Below are positions 28,132 through 37,566 of a stretch of DNA of 64,000 nt, piece after piece. The notes under the pieces are model-generated. The model made no database searches and had not been told where the DNA came from. It saw only the letters and a program-made list of their open reading frames with translations. Within the stretch, counting starts at the first letter, position 1. Every line of letters starts with the position of its first letter. A program made the translations under genes and the position numbers. Source of the stretch: Tenacibaculum sp. 190524A02b (lineage in GTDB: Bacteria; Bacteroidota; Bacteroidia; Flavobacteriales; Flavobacteriaceae); the NCBI RefSeq assembly GCF_964036645.1, contig NZ_OZ038525.1, forward strand, positions 4,158,001 to 4,222,000, in the 5' to 3' direction.

Positions 28132-28614
28132 ATGGGTTTTATTATTAGACAAGGAGAAGCAAGAGATGCTCAACAAATTTTAGATTTAATTATTGAATTG
28201 GCAGTTTTTGAAAAGTTGCCTAATGAAGTGGATTTAACAGTAGAAGATTTGTTAAGAGATGGTTTTTCGTCTAATCCTAAGTTTAAGACGTTTGTAGCAG
28301 AAGAAGATGATAAAGAAATTATAGGAATGACATTGTTTTATGAACGCTATTCAACATGGAAAGGAAAAGCTATCCATTTAGAAGATTTAATGGTAACACA
28401 ATCTAAAAGAGGTATAGGGGCAGGAAAAGCTTTATATGCGGCAGTTTTAAAGTATGCTCATGATAATGGTTATAAAAGAGTAGCTTGGGAGGTTTTAGAT
28501 TGGAATGAGGGAGCCATTAAGTTTTATGAAAGTACTGGTGCTAAAATTTTAGATGGTTGGCAAGTGGTACAAATGAGAGAAGAAAAATTACGTGAATTTA
28601 TTGAGAATATTTAA
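28132..28614 (+). CDS. GNAT N-acetyltransferase, diamine acetyltransferase-like
   Basis: The 160 aa protein starts at the ATG at 28132 (MGFIIRQGEARD). It has the GNAT acetyl-CoA motif A in VTQSKRGIGAGKALY and motif B in WNEGAIKFYESTGAK. The segment YSTWKGKAIHLEDLMVT and AWEVLDWN are characteristic of the spermidine/spermine and thialysine acetyltransferase group, so a small polyamine or lysine analogue is a likely substrate. It lies 4 nt upstream of the aspartokinase gene, so the two are probably one transcript, although a functional link is not obvious. Confidence 0.85.
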   Translation: MGFIIRQGEARDAQQILDLIIELAVFEKLPNEVDLTVEDLLRDGFSSNPKFKTFVAEEDDKEIIGMTLFYERYSTWKGKAIHLEDLMVTQSKRGIGAGKALYAAVLKYAHDNGYKRVAWEVLDWNEGAIKFYESTGAKILDGWQVVQMREEKLREFIENI

Positions 28615-28618
28615 AAGA

Positions 28619-29884
28619 ATGAGAATATTTAAGTTTGGTGGAGCTTCAGTAAAAGATCCAGAAGGAGTTAAAAATGTTGCTCGTGTTTTAAAACATGAAG
28701 GAACAGAAAATACATTAGTAGTTATTTCCGCAATGGGTAAAATGACTAATGCTTTTGAAAAATTGGTAGATGCCTATTTTTATAAAAAGGAAGACATAAA
28801 TAATGCTTTATTATTTATACAGAACTTTCACCATGATATGCTGGCAGGACTGTTTTCGGATGAAAAAGCTAATGCTTATGCTAAAGTAGATCACTTGTTT
28901 GGAGAGCTTAGCGGTTTTATGATTCGTAATAAATCAGTTAATTACAATTATATTTACGATCAAATTGTTGGATATGGAGAGTTGTTGTCTACTACTATTG
29001 TTAGTGAATATCTAAAAACTATTGATGTAGATAATGAATGGTTGGATGTAAGAGGTTTTATACGTACAGATACTAATTACAGAGATGCAAAAGTGGATTG
29101 GGATTTTACAGAAAAAACAATTCAGGATAATATTGATGTAGCAAAATTAAACATAACGCAAGGTTTTTTAGGACGAAACAATAATGAAACAACTACTCTA
29201 GGTAGAGAAGGTTCTGATTATACGGCAGGTATTTTTGCTTATTGTTTAAATGCTGAGAGTGTAACTATATGGAAAGATGTAGAAGGTGTTTTAAATGCTG
29301 ATCCAAGAGTATTCTCTGAAACTGAACTATTACAAGAAATATCATATGCAGAGGCTATAGAGATGGCTTTTTATGGGGCTTCTGTAATACACCCAAAAAC
29401 AATTCAACCTTTAGAAAAGAAAAATATTCCATTATATGTCCGTTCTTTCGATGATTTAAATAAAAAAGGAACTAAAATTAGTAAAGGGGTATTGTTAAAG
29501 CCATTAACTTCTTGTTACATTGTTAAGAAAGATCAAATTTTAATATCAGTATCTGCTAAGGACTTTTCTTTTATGGTGGAAGATAATATTAGCCATGTTT
29601 TTAAAAGACTTCATGATTTTAAATTAAAAGTTAATCTAATTCAAAACTCAGCTTTAAGTTTTTCAGTATGTGTAGAAGATAAGTTTGGGAATTTTGATGC
29701 GCTGTATGAAGAACTTCAGGAGACATATTTGATAACTTCTTATAAAGATGTTACCCTATTTACAATAAGGCATTTTACGGATGAGGCTATTGCTTCTATT
29801 AGAAAAAGAGGACAAGCAATTATTAGACAAATTAATACAGAAACAGCACAGTTAGTCATACAAGAAAAAGTGAAAAGCTCATAA
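28619..29884 (+). CDS. Aspartate kinase (monofunctional)
   Basis: The 421 aa protein begins at the ATG at 28619, giving the family start MRIFKFGGASVKDPEGVKNV; the longer frame overlaps the preceding gene. The kinase domain holds TTLGREGSDYTAGI and WKDVEGVLNADPRV, and the C-terminal part (about 300-421) has the fold of tandem ACT domains, which normally give feedback regulation by lysine or threonine. It makes aspartyl phosphate, the first step to lysine, threonine and methionine. No homoserine dehydrogenase domain is fused, unlike ThrA. Confidence 0.92.
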   Translation: MRIFKFGGASVKDPEGVKNVARVLKHEGTENTLVVISAMGKMTNAFEKLVDAYFYKKEDINNALLFIQNFHHDMLAGLFSDEKANAYAKVDHLFGELSGFMIRNKSVNYNYIYDQIVGYGELLSTTIVSEYLKTIDVDNEWLDVRGFIRTDTNYRDAKVDWDFTEKTIQDNIDVAKLNITQGFLGRNNNETTTLGREGSDYTAGIFAYCLNAESVTIWKDVEGVLNADPRVFSETELLQEISYAEAIEMAFYGASVIHPKTIQPLEKKNIPLYVRSFDDLNKKGTKISKGVLLKPLTSCYIVKKDQILISVSAKDFSFMVEDNISHVFKRLHDFKLKVNLIQNSALSFSVCVEDKFGNFDALYEELQETYLITSYKDVTLFTIRHFTDEAIASIRKRGQAIIRQINTETAQLVIQEKVKSS

Positions 29885-29925
29885 ATTTACGCTATATTTG
29901 CAGTTATGTCTAACTGCTTTCTAAT

Positions 29926-31734
29926 ATGGGATTAGTAACACCTAAAGAAATAGCAAAAGCAATTAGTGCCGATAAATTTGGAGTGTTTGGAACGATATCG
30001 GGCTGGTTGTTAATGAAGATTTTGCGTATTTCTAAAGCCAATGAGGTTTATAATAAACACAAGCATAAAAAAGATTTACCATTTTTAAATGGATTGTTAG
30101 AAGAGTTTCAAATTGAATTTGAAATTCCAGAGGAAGATTTAAAACGTATTCCTAAAGATGGAGCCTTTATAACAATTTCAAATCATCCGTTAGGTGGGAT
30201 TGATGGGATATTATTACTTAAGTTATTGGTTGAAAAAAGACCTGATTATAAAATAATAGCTAATTTTTTATTACATAGAATAGAGCCGTTGAAGCCTTAT
30301 GTAATGCCTGTTAATCCTTTTGAGGGGCATAAAGATGCTAAATCAAGTGTAGCAGGTATAAAAAATGCATTATTACACCTCAGAGAAGGTAAACCATTAG
30401 GTATATTTCCAGCTGGAGAAGTATCTACATACAGAGATGGAAAGTTAATGGTAGATAAAGAATGGGAACAAGGTGCAGTTCGTTTGATAAAAAAAGCTAA
30501 AGTGCCTGTAATTCCAATATACTTCCATGCAAAGAATAGTAAGCTTTTTTATTTTTTATCTAAAATAAGCGATACATTACGTACAGCAAAATTACCTTCG
30601 GAATTATTATCTCAAAAAAATAGAGTTATAAAAGTTAGAATAGGGAAGCCTATTTCTGTAAAAGATCAAGACGCCTATTCTGAAATTACCGATTTTTATC
30701 AATTTTTACGTAAAAAAACTTATATGTTGGCAAATCCATTTGAGAAGACACCTCAAAAGATTCTGTCTACACAAAATTTAAAAATCCCTAAAAAAGTAAA
30801 AAAAATAGCCTCTCAAAAAGCTCCAGACTTATTTGTCAAGGAAGTAGATAAATTAAGAGATGATGGAAAGAGGTTGTTAATGAGTAAAAATTATGAGGTG
30901 TTTTTTGCAAATGCAAGGGAAATTCCAAATATTTTACATGAAATCGGTAGGCTTAGAGAAGTTACTTTTAGAGAAGTAGGAGAGGGAACTAATAAACCTA
31001 TTGATTTAGATAAGTTTGATAGGTATTATTACCATCTATTTTTATGGGACAATGATGAAAAAGAATTAGTTGGTGCTTATAGAATGGGATTGGGGAAAGA
31101 TATTTTCAAAAAGTATGGAATTAACGGTTTTTATATTCAAACTTTGTTTAGAATAGAACCAGAATTGCATACAATGATGCAAAGCACTATTGAATTGGGT
31201 AGGGCTTTTATATCTAAAAAATATCAACAAAAGCCTATGCCATTGTTTTTATTATGGAAAGGAATTGTTCATGTAACATTACGTTATCCAAAATATAAAT
31301 ATTTAATGGGAGGCGTAAGTATTAGTAATCAGTTTTCAGAGTTTTCAAAGTCTTTAATGATTGAATTTATGAAGTCTCATTATTATGATCCTTACGTAGC
31401 ACAATATATACATCCGAAAAAAGAGTTTAAAGTAAAACTTAAAGATGCTGACAAAGATTTTGTATTTGATGCAACCGAAGCAGATATGCAAAAGTTTGAT
31501 AAGATTATAGATGAGTTAGAACCAGGAGCATTAAGAATTCCAGTTTTAATTAAGAAGTATGTTAAACAAAATGCAAGATTAGTAGCTTTTAATGTAGATC
31601 CAAAGTTTAATAATGCTATAGATGGTTTAATGTATATTAAAGTGGCAGATATACCTGATAGTACAGTAAAACCAGTAATGGAAGAGTTTCAGGCTGAGCT
31701 AGAAAAAAGGGCTACAGAAATATTAAATAAATAG
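29926..31734 (+). CDS. OlsF-like bifunctional acyltransferase (PlsC + GNAT)
   Basis: The 602 aa protein joins two acyltransferases. The N-terminal half is a PlsC-type lysophospholipid acyltransferase with the HxxxxD motif in SNHPLGGIDG (near 88) and IFPAGEVSTYRDGK. The C-terminal half is the hemolysin-type GNAT fold (AREIPNILHEIGRLREVTFREVGEG...DRYYYHLFLWD...LVGAYRMGLG). This is the architecture of OlsF, described from Flavobacterium johnsoniae, which makes the phosphorus-free ornithine lipids by N-acylation (C-terminal part) and O-acylation (N-terminal part). Assignment to ornithine lipid synthesis is from domain order, not proven. It acts at the inner membrane. Confidence 0.82.
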   Translation: MGLVTPKEIAKAISADKFGVFGTISGWLLMKILRISKANEVYNKHKHKKDLPFLNGLLEEFQIEFEIPEEDLKRIPKDGAFITISNHPLGGIDGILLLKLLVEKRPDYKIIANFLLHRIEPLKPYVMPVNPFEGHKDAKSSVAGIKNALLHLREGKPLGIFPAGEVSTYRDGKLMVDKEWEQGAVRLIKKAKVPVIPIYFHAKNSKLFYFLSKISDTLRTAKLPSELLSQKNRVIKVRIGKPISVKDQDAYSEITDFYQFLRKKTYMLANPFEKTPQKILSTQNLKIPKKVKKIASQKAPDLFVKEVDKLRDDGKRLLMSKNYEVFFANAREIPNILHEIGRLREVTFREVGEGTNKPIDLDKFDRYYYHLFLWDNDEKELVGAYRMGLGKDIFKKYGINGFYIQTLFRIEPELHTMMQSTIELGRAFISKKYQQKPMPLFLLWKGIVHVTLRYPKYKYLMGGVSISNQFSEFSKSLMIEFMKSHYYDPYVAQYIHPKKEFKVKLKDADKDFVFDATEADMQKFDKIIDELEPGALRIPVLIKKYVKQNARLVAFNVDPKFNNAIDGLMYIKVADIPDSTVKPVMEEFQAELEKRATEILNK

Positions 31735-31742
31735 ATATAAAA

Positions 31743-31780
31743 TATATAAAACTCCAAATTCATTTTTGGAGTTTTATATA
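31743..31780. terminator. Rho-independent terminator, bidirectional
   Basis: ATATATAAAACTCCAAA and TTTGGAGTTTTATATAT pair over 16 bases around a short loop, between convergent genes. Confidence 0.85.
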
Positions 31781-31788
31781 TTTTATAT

Positions 31789-32286
31789 CTAGGCTGTTTT
31801 ATCACAACATGTTTTTTTACAATCAGAAGCACAAGCAGTTTTAGTTTTTTCTTCTGTTTTTGCTTTACAGCATTCTTTTTCACAATCACCTTTGCATCCT
31901 TTGGTTTCTTTGTTTTCAGTTTTATTACAACAAGCCATTTCGCAATTAGCTTTACATTTCTTTAAGTTTCCTTCTTTTTTTGAGCTTATCTCAGAAGCTT
32001 TATACATGTTTCCAGCAATCCCTTCTACAAATGCAATTAAATCTGCTTTGTTAGTTTTGTTAGCATCATATTTTATATTAGCTATACTATCATTAAAAAT
32101 AACTTTAGCATCAATTACTCCTTCTTTTTTAGATAAATCAGAGGCAATTTTTTTAGCACATCCTATTTCACAAGTCATTCCTGAAATACTTAATGAAATT
32201 TCTTTAGCATCTTCCTTTTGGCTTTTACAACTAATTGCTAAAAAGCTAATTAAAGTAAAAATTAATGTTATTTTTTTAATACTCAT
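31789..32286 (-). CDS. HMA-domain lipoprotein with metallothionein-like tail
   Basis: The 165 aa protein has a lipoprotein signal (lipobox LAISC, Cys20), a heavy-metal-associated domain (about 28-95), and a cysteine-rich tail (about 108-165). The HMA metal loop is GMTCEIGC, a CxxxC in place of the normal CxxC. The tail holds three repeats of CxxxCxxxCC: CKANCEMACC, CKGDCEKECC and CASDCKKTCC, separated by lysine/glutamate/threonine-rich linkers. The number and pairing of cysteines suggest a metal-binding, metallothionein-like module exposed in the periplasm or on the outer membrane. Copper or another thiophilic metal is the likely ligand; no metal-efflux genes are adjacent. Confidence 0.85.
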   Translation of the reverse strand: MSIKKITLIFTLISFLAISCKSQKEDAKEISLSISGMTCEIGCAKKIASDLSKKEGVIDAKVIFNDSIANIKYDANKTNKADLIAFVEGIAGNMYKASEISSKKEGNLKKCKANCEMACCNKTENKETKGCKGDCEKECCKAKTEEKTKTACASDCKKTCCDKTA

Positions 32287-32380
32287 TATTTTGTGTTATT
32301 GGGTTATATCGCAAATTTATCAATAAAATAAGTTTTCTAACTATTAATATCCGATTTTTGCATTTAAATTCAACAAGAAA

Positions 32381-33256
32381 ATGAATAATCATCAGCAAAA
32401 ATGGATGTACTTAATTGTTTTATCTCTTATTTGGGGTAGCTCTTTTATTTTAATGAAGAAGGCATTAGTTGGATTAACCCCAATACAATTAGGAGCGTTT
32501 AGAGTAATTATAACAGCTATTTTTCTTTTTTTTATTGGGTTTAAAAAGTTAAAGCAAATAAAAAGGGATCAATGGAAATGGGTTTTGATAAGTGCGTTAT
32601 TAGGAACTTTTTTTCCTTCATTTTTATATGCTTATGCTATTTCAGGTATTGATAGTTCAATAGCGTCAATTCTTAATTCAATAACCCCTTTTAATGCTTT
32701 ATGGGTAGGAGCAATATTTTTTGGTATAGTTTTTAAGAGAAGTCAAATAGTTGGAATTTTAATAGGGCTTTTAGGTACTGTTATTTTAATATTGAAAGGA
32801 GCTGATTTAAACCCACATCAAAATTATTGGTATGCATTGTTGCCAATAGCATCTTCTTTAGGTTATGCATTTAATGTAAATATTATAAAAAAATATTTAC
32901 AGGATCTAGAAGCTTTAGCAATTACTACAGGTAATTTTGTCTTGATTGTAATACCAGCATTGTTAGTGCTTATTTTTTCTGGATTTTTTACCTCTTTCGA
33001 GCTAACTGAAAAAACAGAACTGTCTTTGGTTTATATCTTTATTTTAGCCATTGTAGGAACAGGGTTAGCTAAAATTATGTTTAATAAATTAATTCAAATT
33101 TCATCACCTATATTTTCTACATCTGTAACTTATTTAATACCTATTGTAGCTGTTATTTGGGGAGTTGTTGACGGGGAAAAATTAAGTTTAATTCAGTTGT
33201 TTGCTGCGTTAGTTATTTTATTTGGCGTGTATTTAGTGAACAAACAAAACTCTTAA
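32381..33256 (+). CDS. EamA/DMT-family transporter
   Basis: The 291 aa protein has about ten hydrophobic segments forming two EamA repeats: the first opens LIVLSLIWGSSFILMKKAL and contains ISGIDSSIASILNSITPFNALW, the second contains FNKLIQISSPIFSTSVTYLIPIVAVIWG, which aligns with the first. Members export or import amino acids, nucleotide sugars or metabolites; the substrate cannot be told. It is a single-gene unit on the forward strand with a strong shared terminator after it. Confidence 0.9.
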   Translation: MNNHQQKWMYLIVLSLIWGSSFILMKKALVGLTPIQLGAFRVIITAIFLFFIGFKKLKQIKRDQWKWVLISALLGTFFPSFLYAYAISGIDSSIASILNSITPFNALWVGAIFFGIVFKRSQIVGILIGLLGTVILILKGADLNPHQNYWYALLPIASSLGYAFNVNIIKKYLQDLEALAITTGNFVLIVIPALLVLIFSGFFTSFELTEKTELSLVYIFILAIVGTGLAKIMFNKLIQISSPIFSTSVTYLIPIVAVIWGVVDGEKLSLIQLFAALVILFGVYLVNKQNS

Positions 33257-33300
33257 ATAAAAAAGCCAAGTAAATTACTTGACTTTTTTATTTAAGAGTT
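33249..33300. terminator. Long bidirectional terminator hairpin
   Basis: The arms 33249-33274 and 33275-33300 are 26 bases each and match with one exception: a C facing an A on + transcripts, which is a G-U wobble on - transcripts. It overlaps the stop codon of the transporter gene and ends 3 nt before the M16 gene's stop, serving both. Confidence 0.85.
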
Positions 33301-33302
33301 AT

Positions 33303-35360
33303 TTATTGAAAGTCTGCATCTGAAACACCTTCGTTTATTTTAATTTCTTTGACGGTAAATTCCATTTCCATTGGTCCCATTTTTTGAGACATTTTATGAG
33401 GAAATTTAATTCCATTTACATCTTTATATTCAGAGTAAGTAATTGGAACTTTCATATCACCTTGAGGTCCTTTCATTGTTTTAACTTCTTTAACTTTTAA
33501 ACCAGTTTTTACATCATAAAATACTTCATTCTCTCCAGATTTTATAACATATGCATTTTTACCATTTATAGGCTCAATTCTATCTAAGGTGCCTTTTCTG
33601 TATTGTTCATCAGAAAAAGGAGAAGTTGCACTTTTCATTTCTGAAAGCTCTTTGCCTTCAAGAGGTGTTTTTTGCCCTCGAGCTTCTTGATACCCTTTAG
33701 AGCCATCAAAAATAGTTTTTTGCATTACATTACCCATAACAGAAACAACAGTTGATTGTTTGTTAGGAAAAGAAGATTTTTGGCTTAAACTAACTGCCAT
33801 ACCTTGTATAGTTGCATTAGACTTTATAGCAAGAGATTTAACAGATAAAACTTTAGATTTCCCACCAATAACTTTATAATAATTATCAATTACTGTGTTA
33901 GAATTAACTCCTGAAGGAATAGGTAAACTCATAGCTGGTTTAGAAGACGGGTTTCCATATTTATCAAAATATTTGATATTATAATCAACTGTTTTTTCTA
34001 AGTTTTTTAAAACATCAATTCCTTTCCCTGTAATTATAATTCTAGCTTTATTTCCTTTGAAATATTTAAGAGCCGCATTTTGAACATCTTCTAAAGTTAC
34101 CGAATTTATGTTTTCTAAATACTTTTCATAAAAATTTTCAGGAAGGTTATATCTAGCTATATTTAATGCAAAACGAGCAGCTGTTGAAGGCTTTTGAACA
34201 TTTCTTACAAAGCTACCAATATATTCAGCTTTAGAATTTTTAAGTTCTTCAGCAGTTACTTTTTGATATCTAATTTTATTAATCTCTTTTTGGATCTCTA
34301 CTACAGCACTATCAGTAACTATATTTCTTACTGCTGCACCTGCTCTAAATTTACCAACACCTTTTAATTTGTTTTGAGAAATACTTGAGTATGAGCCATA
34401 AGTATATCCTTTATCTTCTCGAAGATTCATAAATAAACGAGCAGTACCTCCACCTCCTAAAATATTGTTAGCTAATAAAGCTGCGTAATAATCATCATCA
34501 CCAAGCGTTAAGTCTAAAGAGTTAACTACAGCTATTTCAGATTGAACTGCATTAGGCATGTCTATAAAATTTATTTCTGTAGTATCAACATTTGTAGGAG
34601 TAGTTAATGCCTTAGACGGGATAATACCCTTAGACCAATTATTAAAAAGGGTTTTAACTAAATTTTTGGTTTTGCTAGGTGTAATATCACCTACAATAAC
34701 TAAATACGCATTATTAGGTCTGAAATACGTGTTGTAATGTTTTTTTACATCTTCTAAAGTAATATTTTTAATGCTTTCTTTGGTTTCAAATTCTCCATAG
34801 GGATGGTTTTTACCATAAACAAGAGCATCTTCTACTCTTCCAGCTATAGCTTTTACGTTTTTTTCATTGGCTTTAATTCCTTCTAAAGTCCTTTCAACAG
34901 ATTTATCAAATTCTTCTTTAGTGAATTTTGGATCTTTAACTCCATCAGCCATTAACTTAAGAACTTCAGGGAAATACTTGGTTAAAGATCTAGCAGAAGC
35001 ACCATTACTTCTGTAAGAAACAGTAGCGCCTAAATAATCGATACGTTCGTTAAAGTCATCTTTAGAAATTTTAGAGGTTCCATTACCCATTAAGCTTCCC
35101 ATTAAGTTAGAAACTCCAGTTTTATTCCCTTCAGTAATTGGTGTATTGTCAATAGTTAAAGAAGCAGAAACGCGAGGAAGTTTATGGTTTTCAACCATTA
35201 TAACCTTTAGCCCATTTGGTAAGCTGAATTTTTCAGGCTTTCCTAATTTTATTTTTGGAGCTGGCCCTGGTTTAGGTTGTATACTTCTATCTAGTTGTTG
35301 AGCATTTACAGCAAAAGACATTGTAACAACTGCTAATGCTGATAATATTATTTTTTTCAT
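33303..35360 (-). CDS. M16 peptidase-like protein, catalytically degenerate partner
   Basis: The 685 aa exported protein (signal peptide ending ...SFAVNAQ) has the insulinase fold: an N-terminal M16 domain and an M16_C domain (DVKKHYNTYFRPNNAYLVIVGD...). The HxxEH zinc motif is missing; at its place stands GVSNLMGSLMGNGTSKIS. In M16B systems one subunit is active and the other supplies an R/Y pair for substrate binding (here LREDKGYTYGSYS), and that second role is the likely function. A further C-terminal domain (about 470-685) resembles a lipoprotein-type beta domain. It follows the active partner gene by 19 nt, so the two should form a periplasmic heterodimer. Confidence 0.88.
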   Translation of the reverse strand: MKKIILSALAVVTMSFAVNAQQLDRSIQPKPGPAPKIKLGKPEKFSLPNGLKVIMVENHKLPRVSASLTIDNTPITEGNKTGVSNLMGSLMGNGTSKISKDDFNERIDYLGATVSYRSNGASARSLTKYFPEVLKLMADGVKDPKFTKEEFDKSVERTLEGIKANEKNVKAIAGRVEDALVYGKNHPYGEFETKESIKNITLEDVKKHYNTYFRPNNAYLVIVGDITPSKTKNLVKTLFNNWSKGIIPSKALTTPTNVDTTEINFIDMPNAVQSEIAVVNSLDLTLGDDDYYAALLANNILGGGGTARLFMNLREDKGYTYGSYSSISQNKLKGVGKFRAGAAVRNIVTDSAVVEIQKEINKIRYQKVTAEELKNSKAEYIGSFVRNVQKPSTAARFALNIARYNLPENFYEKYLENINSVTLEDVQNAALKYFKGNKARIIITGKGIDVLKNLEKTVDYNIKYFDKYGNPSSKPAMSLPIPSGVNSNTVIDNYYKVIGGKSKVLSVKSLAIKSNATIQGMAVSLSQKSSFPNKQSTVVSVMGNVMQKTIFDGSKGYQEARGQKTPLEGKELSEMKSATSPFSDEQYRKGTLDRIEPINGKNAYVIKSGENEVFYDVKTGLKVKEVKTMKGPQGDMKVPITYSEYKDVNGIKFPHKMSQKMGPMEMEFTVKEIKINEGVSDADFQ

Positions 35361-35379
35361 AATATGTCTTATTACTGTG

Positions 35380-36696
35380 TTATTTTTTTGATTCTGGTAA
35401 ATATTCCATTACCAGTCTTTGGTTTTTATTTAAATATTTATTAGCTATTTTTTTTATTTCTTCCCTAGTTATAGATCTGTAAATTTCGATCTCGCTATTT
35501 ATTAGGTTGGTATCTCCATATAAGACATTATATCTAGCTAAAGAGTTGGCAATACCTTCCACACTTGAATTTGAGTTCACAAAATCATTTTCAAATTTGT
35601 TCTGTAATTTTTGGAAGTCTTTCTCGCTAATTAAATTATTTTGAAGCTTAATAATCTCTTCGTCAATTTCTTTTGTTAAACTATTTAATGTGTTTTTCCC
35701 TAAAGGAAGTGCATAAATTATGTAAGTACCATAATCTTCTTGGCTTAAATTAAAAGCACCTGCTTGTAAAGACATTTTTTTAGTATCTACTAACTTTTTG
35801 TATAAGACCGAGCTTTTTCCACTGCTTAAATATGTTGAAATCATATCCAAAACTCTTGCATCTCTCGTTTTCATAGAAGGAGTTCTATAGGCTTGTACAA
35901 TAGCTGGTATTTGAATGTTAGGATCATAGGCTTTGGCATAAAACTCCTTAGTAATTGGATCTTCTTTAGGAAAATTTCTACGAATATCTTTTCCTTTAGG
36001 AATTGATCCAAAATAAGCCTCAATCAATTTTTTTGTTTGAGAGATATTGATATCTCCAGCAACAACAAGTGTAGCGTTATTTGGAACATAGAATTTTTTA
36101 TTGAAAGCTAAAAACTCATCTAAAGTTGCCGCATCAAGGTGTTCCATTTTACCAATAGTTGTCCCTTTGTATGGGTGTTTTTTAAACATGTTTTTCTTAA
36201 CATTTTCTAAAAAACGAGAATAGGGTTGGTTATCAACTCGAAGTCGCTTTTCTTCTTTTACAACTTCATTTTGTGTATCTACACCTTCCTGTTTAATAAT
36301 AGGATGCAATAACCTTTCTGACTCCATCCAAAGTCCTAACTCTAGATTGTTTGAGGGGAATACCTCATAATAATATGTTCTGTCATCTGTAGTGTTTGCA
36401 TTGTTAGTTCCTCCATTAGAAGAAACTATTTTAAACCATTCTCCTTTTTTAATATTTTTTGTTCCTTCAAATAATAAATGCTCAAAAAAATGAGCCATTC
36501 CTGTACGGTTGGGCTGTTCATCTTTAGCGCCTACATGATACATTACTGACGTTGTAACTACAGGAGCAGTATTGTCTTGATGTAAAATAACATGCATTCC
36601 ATTCTTTAAATTGTACTCTTCGAACTCAACTTTTTGTGCATTTGCTGTAATGGCAAGTAGTAAAGTTGTAGAAAGAGTTATCAAGCTTTTCTTCAT
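35380..36696 (-). CDS. M16 (pitrilysin-type) zinc peptidase, active partner
   Basis: The 438 aa protein has a signal peptide (MKKSLITLSTTLLLAITANAQ) and the inverted zinc motif HFFEHLLFEG near residue 70, followed by the downstream glutamate in ...TQNEVVKEEKRLR, which completes the HxxEH...E site. The C-terminal M16_C domain runs from about 185. It degrades peptides in the periplasm or at the surface, probably as a dimer with the product of the next gene, which lacks the zinc motif. Start and length are normal for the family. Confidence 0.92.
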   Translation of the reverse strand: MKKSLITLSTTLLLAITANAQKVEFEEYNLKNGMHVILHQDNTAPVVTTSVMYHVGAKDEQPNRTGMAHFFEHLLFEGTKNIKKGEWFKIVSSNGGTNNANTTDDRTYYYEVFPSNNLELGLWMESERLLHPIIKQEGVDTQNEVVKEEKRLRVDNQPYSRFLENVKKNMFKKHPYKGTTIGKMEHLDAATLDEFLAFNKKFYVPNNATLVVAGDINISQTKKLIEAYFGSIPKGKDIRRNFPKEDPITKEFYAKAYDPNIQIPAIVQAYRTPSMKTRDARVLDMISTYLSSGKSSVLYKKLVDTKKMSLQAGAFNLSQEDYGTYIIYALPLGKNTLNSLTKEIDEEIIKLQNNLISEKDFQKLQNKFENDFVNSNSSVEGIANSLARYNVLYGDTNLINSEIEIYRSITREEIKKIANKYLNKNQRLVMEYLPESKK

Positions 36697-36824
36697 TGCG
36701 TACTATTTAGTTAATATATGTTGTATACGACGGGTAATGTTTAAATTTGTTACAATTCAAATATGAAAATAATTAAGAATATCTAAAGTGTTTGTTTTTA
36801 GAGGGTATATTTCTGTTTTTAAGG

Positions 36825-36854
36825 TTGTTTAGTAAAATAAAATACTTATCTTTG
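36825..36854 (+). promoter_or_regulatory. Promoter of rplU-rpmA
   Basis: TTG at 36825-36827, 19 nt spacer, TATCTTTG at 36847-36854: the best -33/-7 pair in the window for the Bacteroidota consensus. Leader length to the ATG at 36915 is about 50 nt. Confidence 0.7.
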
Positions 36855-36914
36855 CTGCCGCTCAATTCATGTTGAATGGATTGAAGTTAAATGTATAAAC
36901 GCAAAATAATAAGT

Positions 36915-37532
36915 ATGTACGCAATCGTAGAGATAGCAGGGCAGCAATTTAAAGTAGCAAAAGACCAAAAAGTATACGTTCATCGTTTACAAGAGGCAGA
37001 AGGATCAAAAGTAACTTTTGATAAAGTAATGCTAATTGAAGATAAAGGAAACGTTACTATTGGCGCCCCAGCTATAGAAGGTGCAGGTGTAACTGCAACA
37101 GTTTTAGGTCACTTAAAAGGTGATAAGGTAATCGTCTTCAAAAAGAAAAGAAGAAAAGGTTACAAAAAGAAAAATGGACACAGACAATATTTAACTGAAA
37201 TTCAAATTGAAGGTATTTCTGCGTCTGGAACCAAAGCAGCTCCAAAAAAAGAAGCTAAAAAGGCAGCGCCAAAGGCTTCAAAAAAAGGAGATGATTTAAA
37301 GAAAATCGAAGGAATTGGTCCTAAGATCGCTGAAACATTAACTGCTGCTGGGATTTCAACTTTTGCTGAGTTAGCAAAAACTGAGCCAGCTAAAATTTCT
37401 GAAATTATTGCAGGAGTTCGTGGTAATCATGTTACAGATACTTGGCCTACTCAAGCTGGTTTAGCTGCAGATGGTAAGTGGGACGAATTAAAAGTATTAC
37501 AAGATAAGTTAGACGGGGGCGTTGAAAAATAA
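36915..37532 (+). CDS. rplU: 50S ribosomal protein L21 with helix-hairpin-helix extension
   Basis: The 205 aa protein starts at 36915 ([14 protein letters not shown]), the canonical L21 beginning; the ATG at 36891 would add eight residues atypical of the family. Residues 1-105 are normal L21 ([13 protein letters not shown]...[16 protein letters not shown]). A lysine/alanine-rich linker and a C-terminal domain follow, with [21 protein letters not shown], a helix-hairpin-helix of the kind found in DNA- and RNA-binding proteins. Most bacteria have L21 of about 103 aa, so this doubled length is lineage-specific. It is the first gene of the rplU-rpmA unit. Confidence 0.95.
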   Translation: MYAIVEIAGQQFKVAKDQKVYVHRLQEAEGSKVTFDKVMLIEDKGNVTIGAPAIEGAGVTATVLGHLKGDKVIVFKKKRRKGYKKKNGHRQYLTEIQIEGISASGTKAAPKKEAKKAAPKASKKGDDLKKIEGIGPKIAETLTAAGISTFAELAKTEPAKISEIIAGVRGNHVTDTWPTQAGLAADGKWDELKVLQDKLDGGVEK

Positions 37533-37566
37533 ACCTGTAAGTTTAATCTAAAAAAACTCAATTAAG

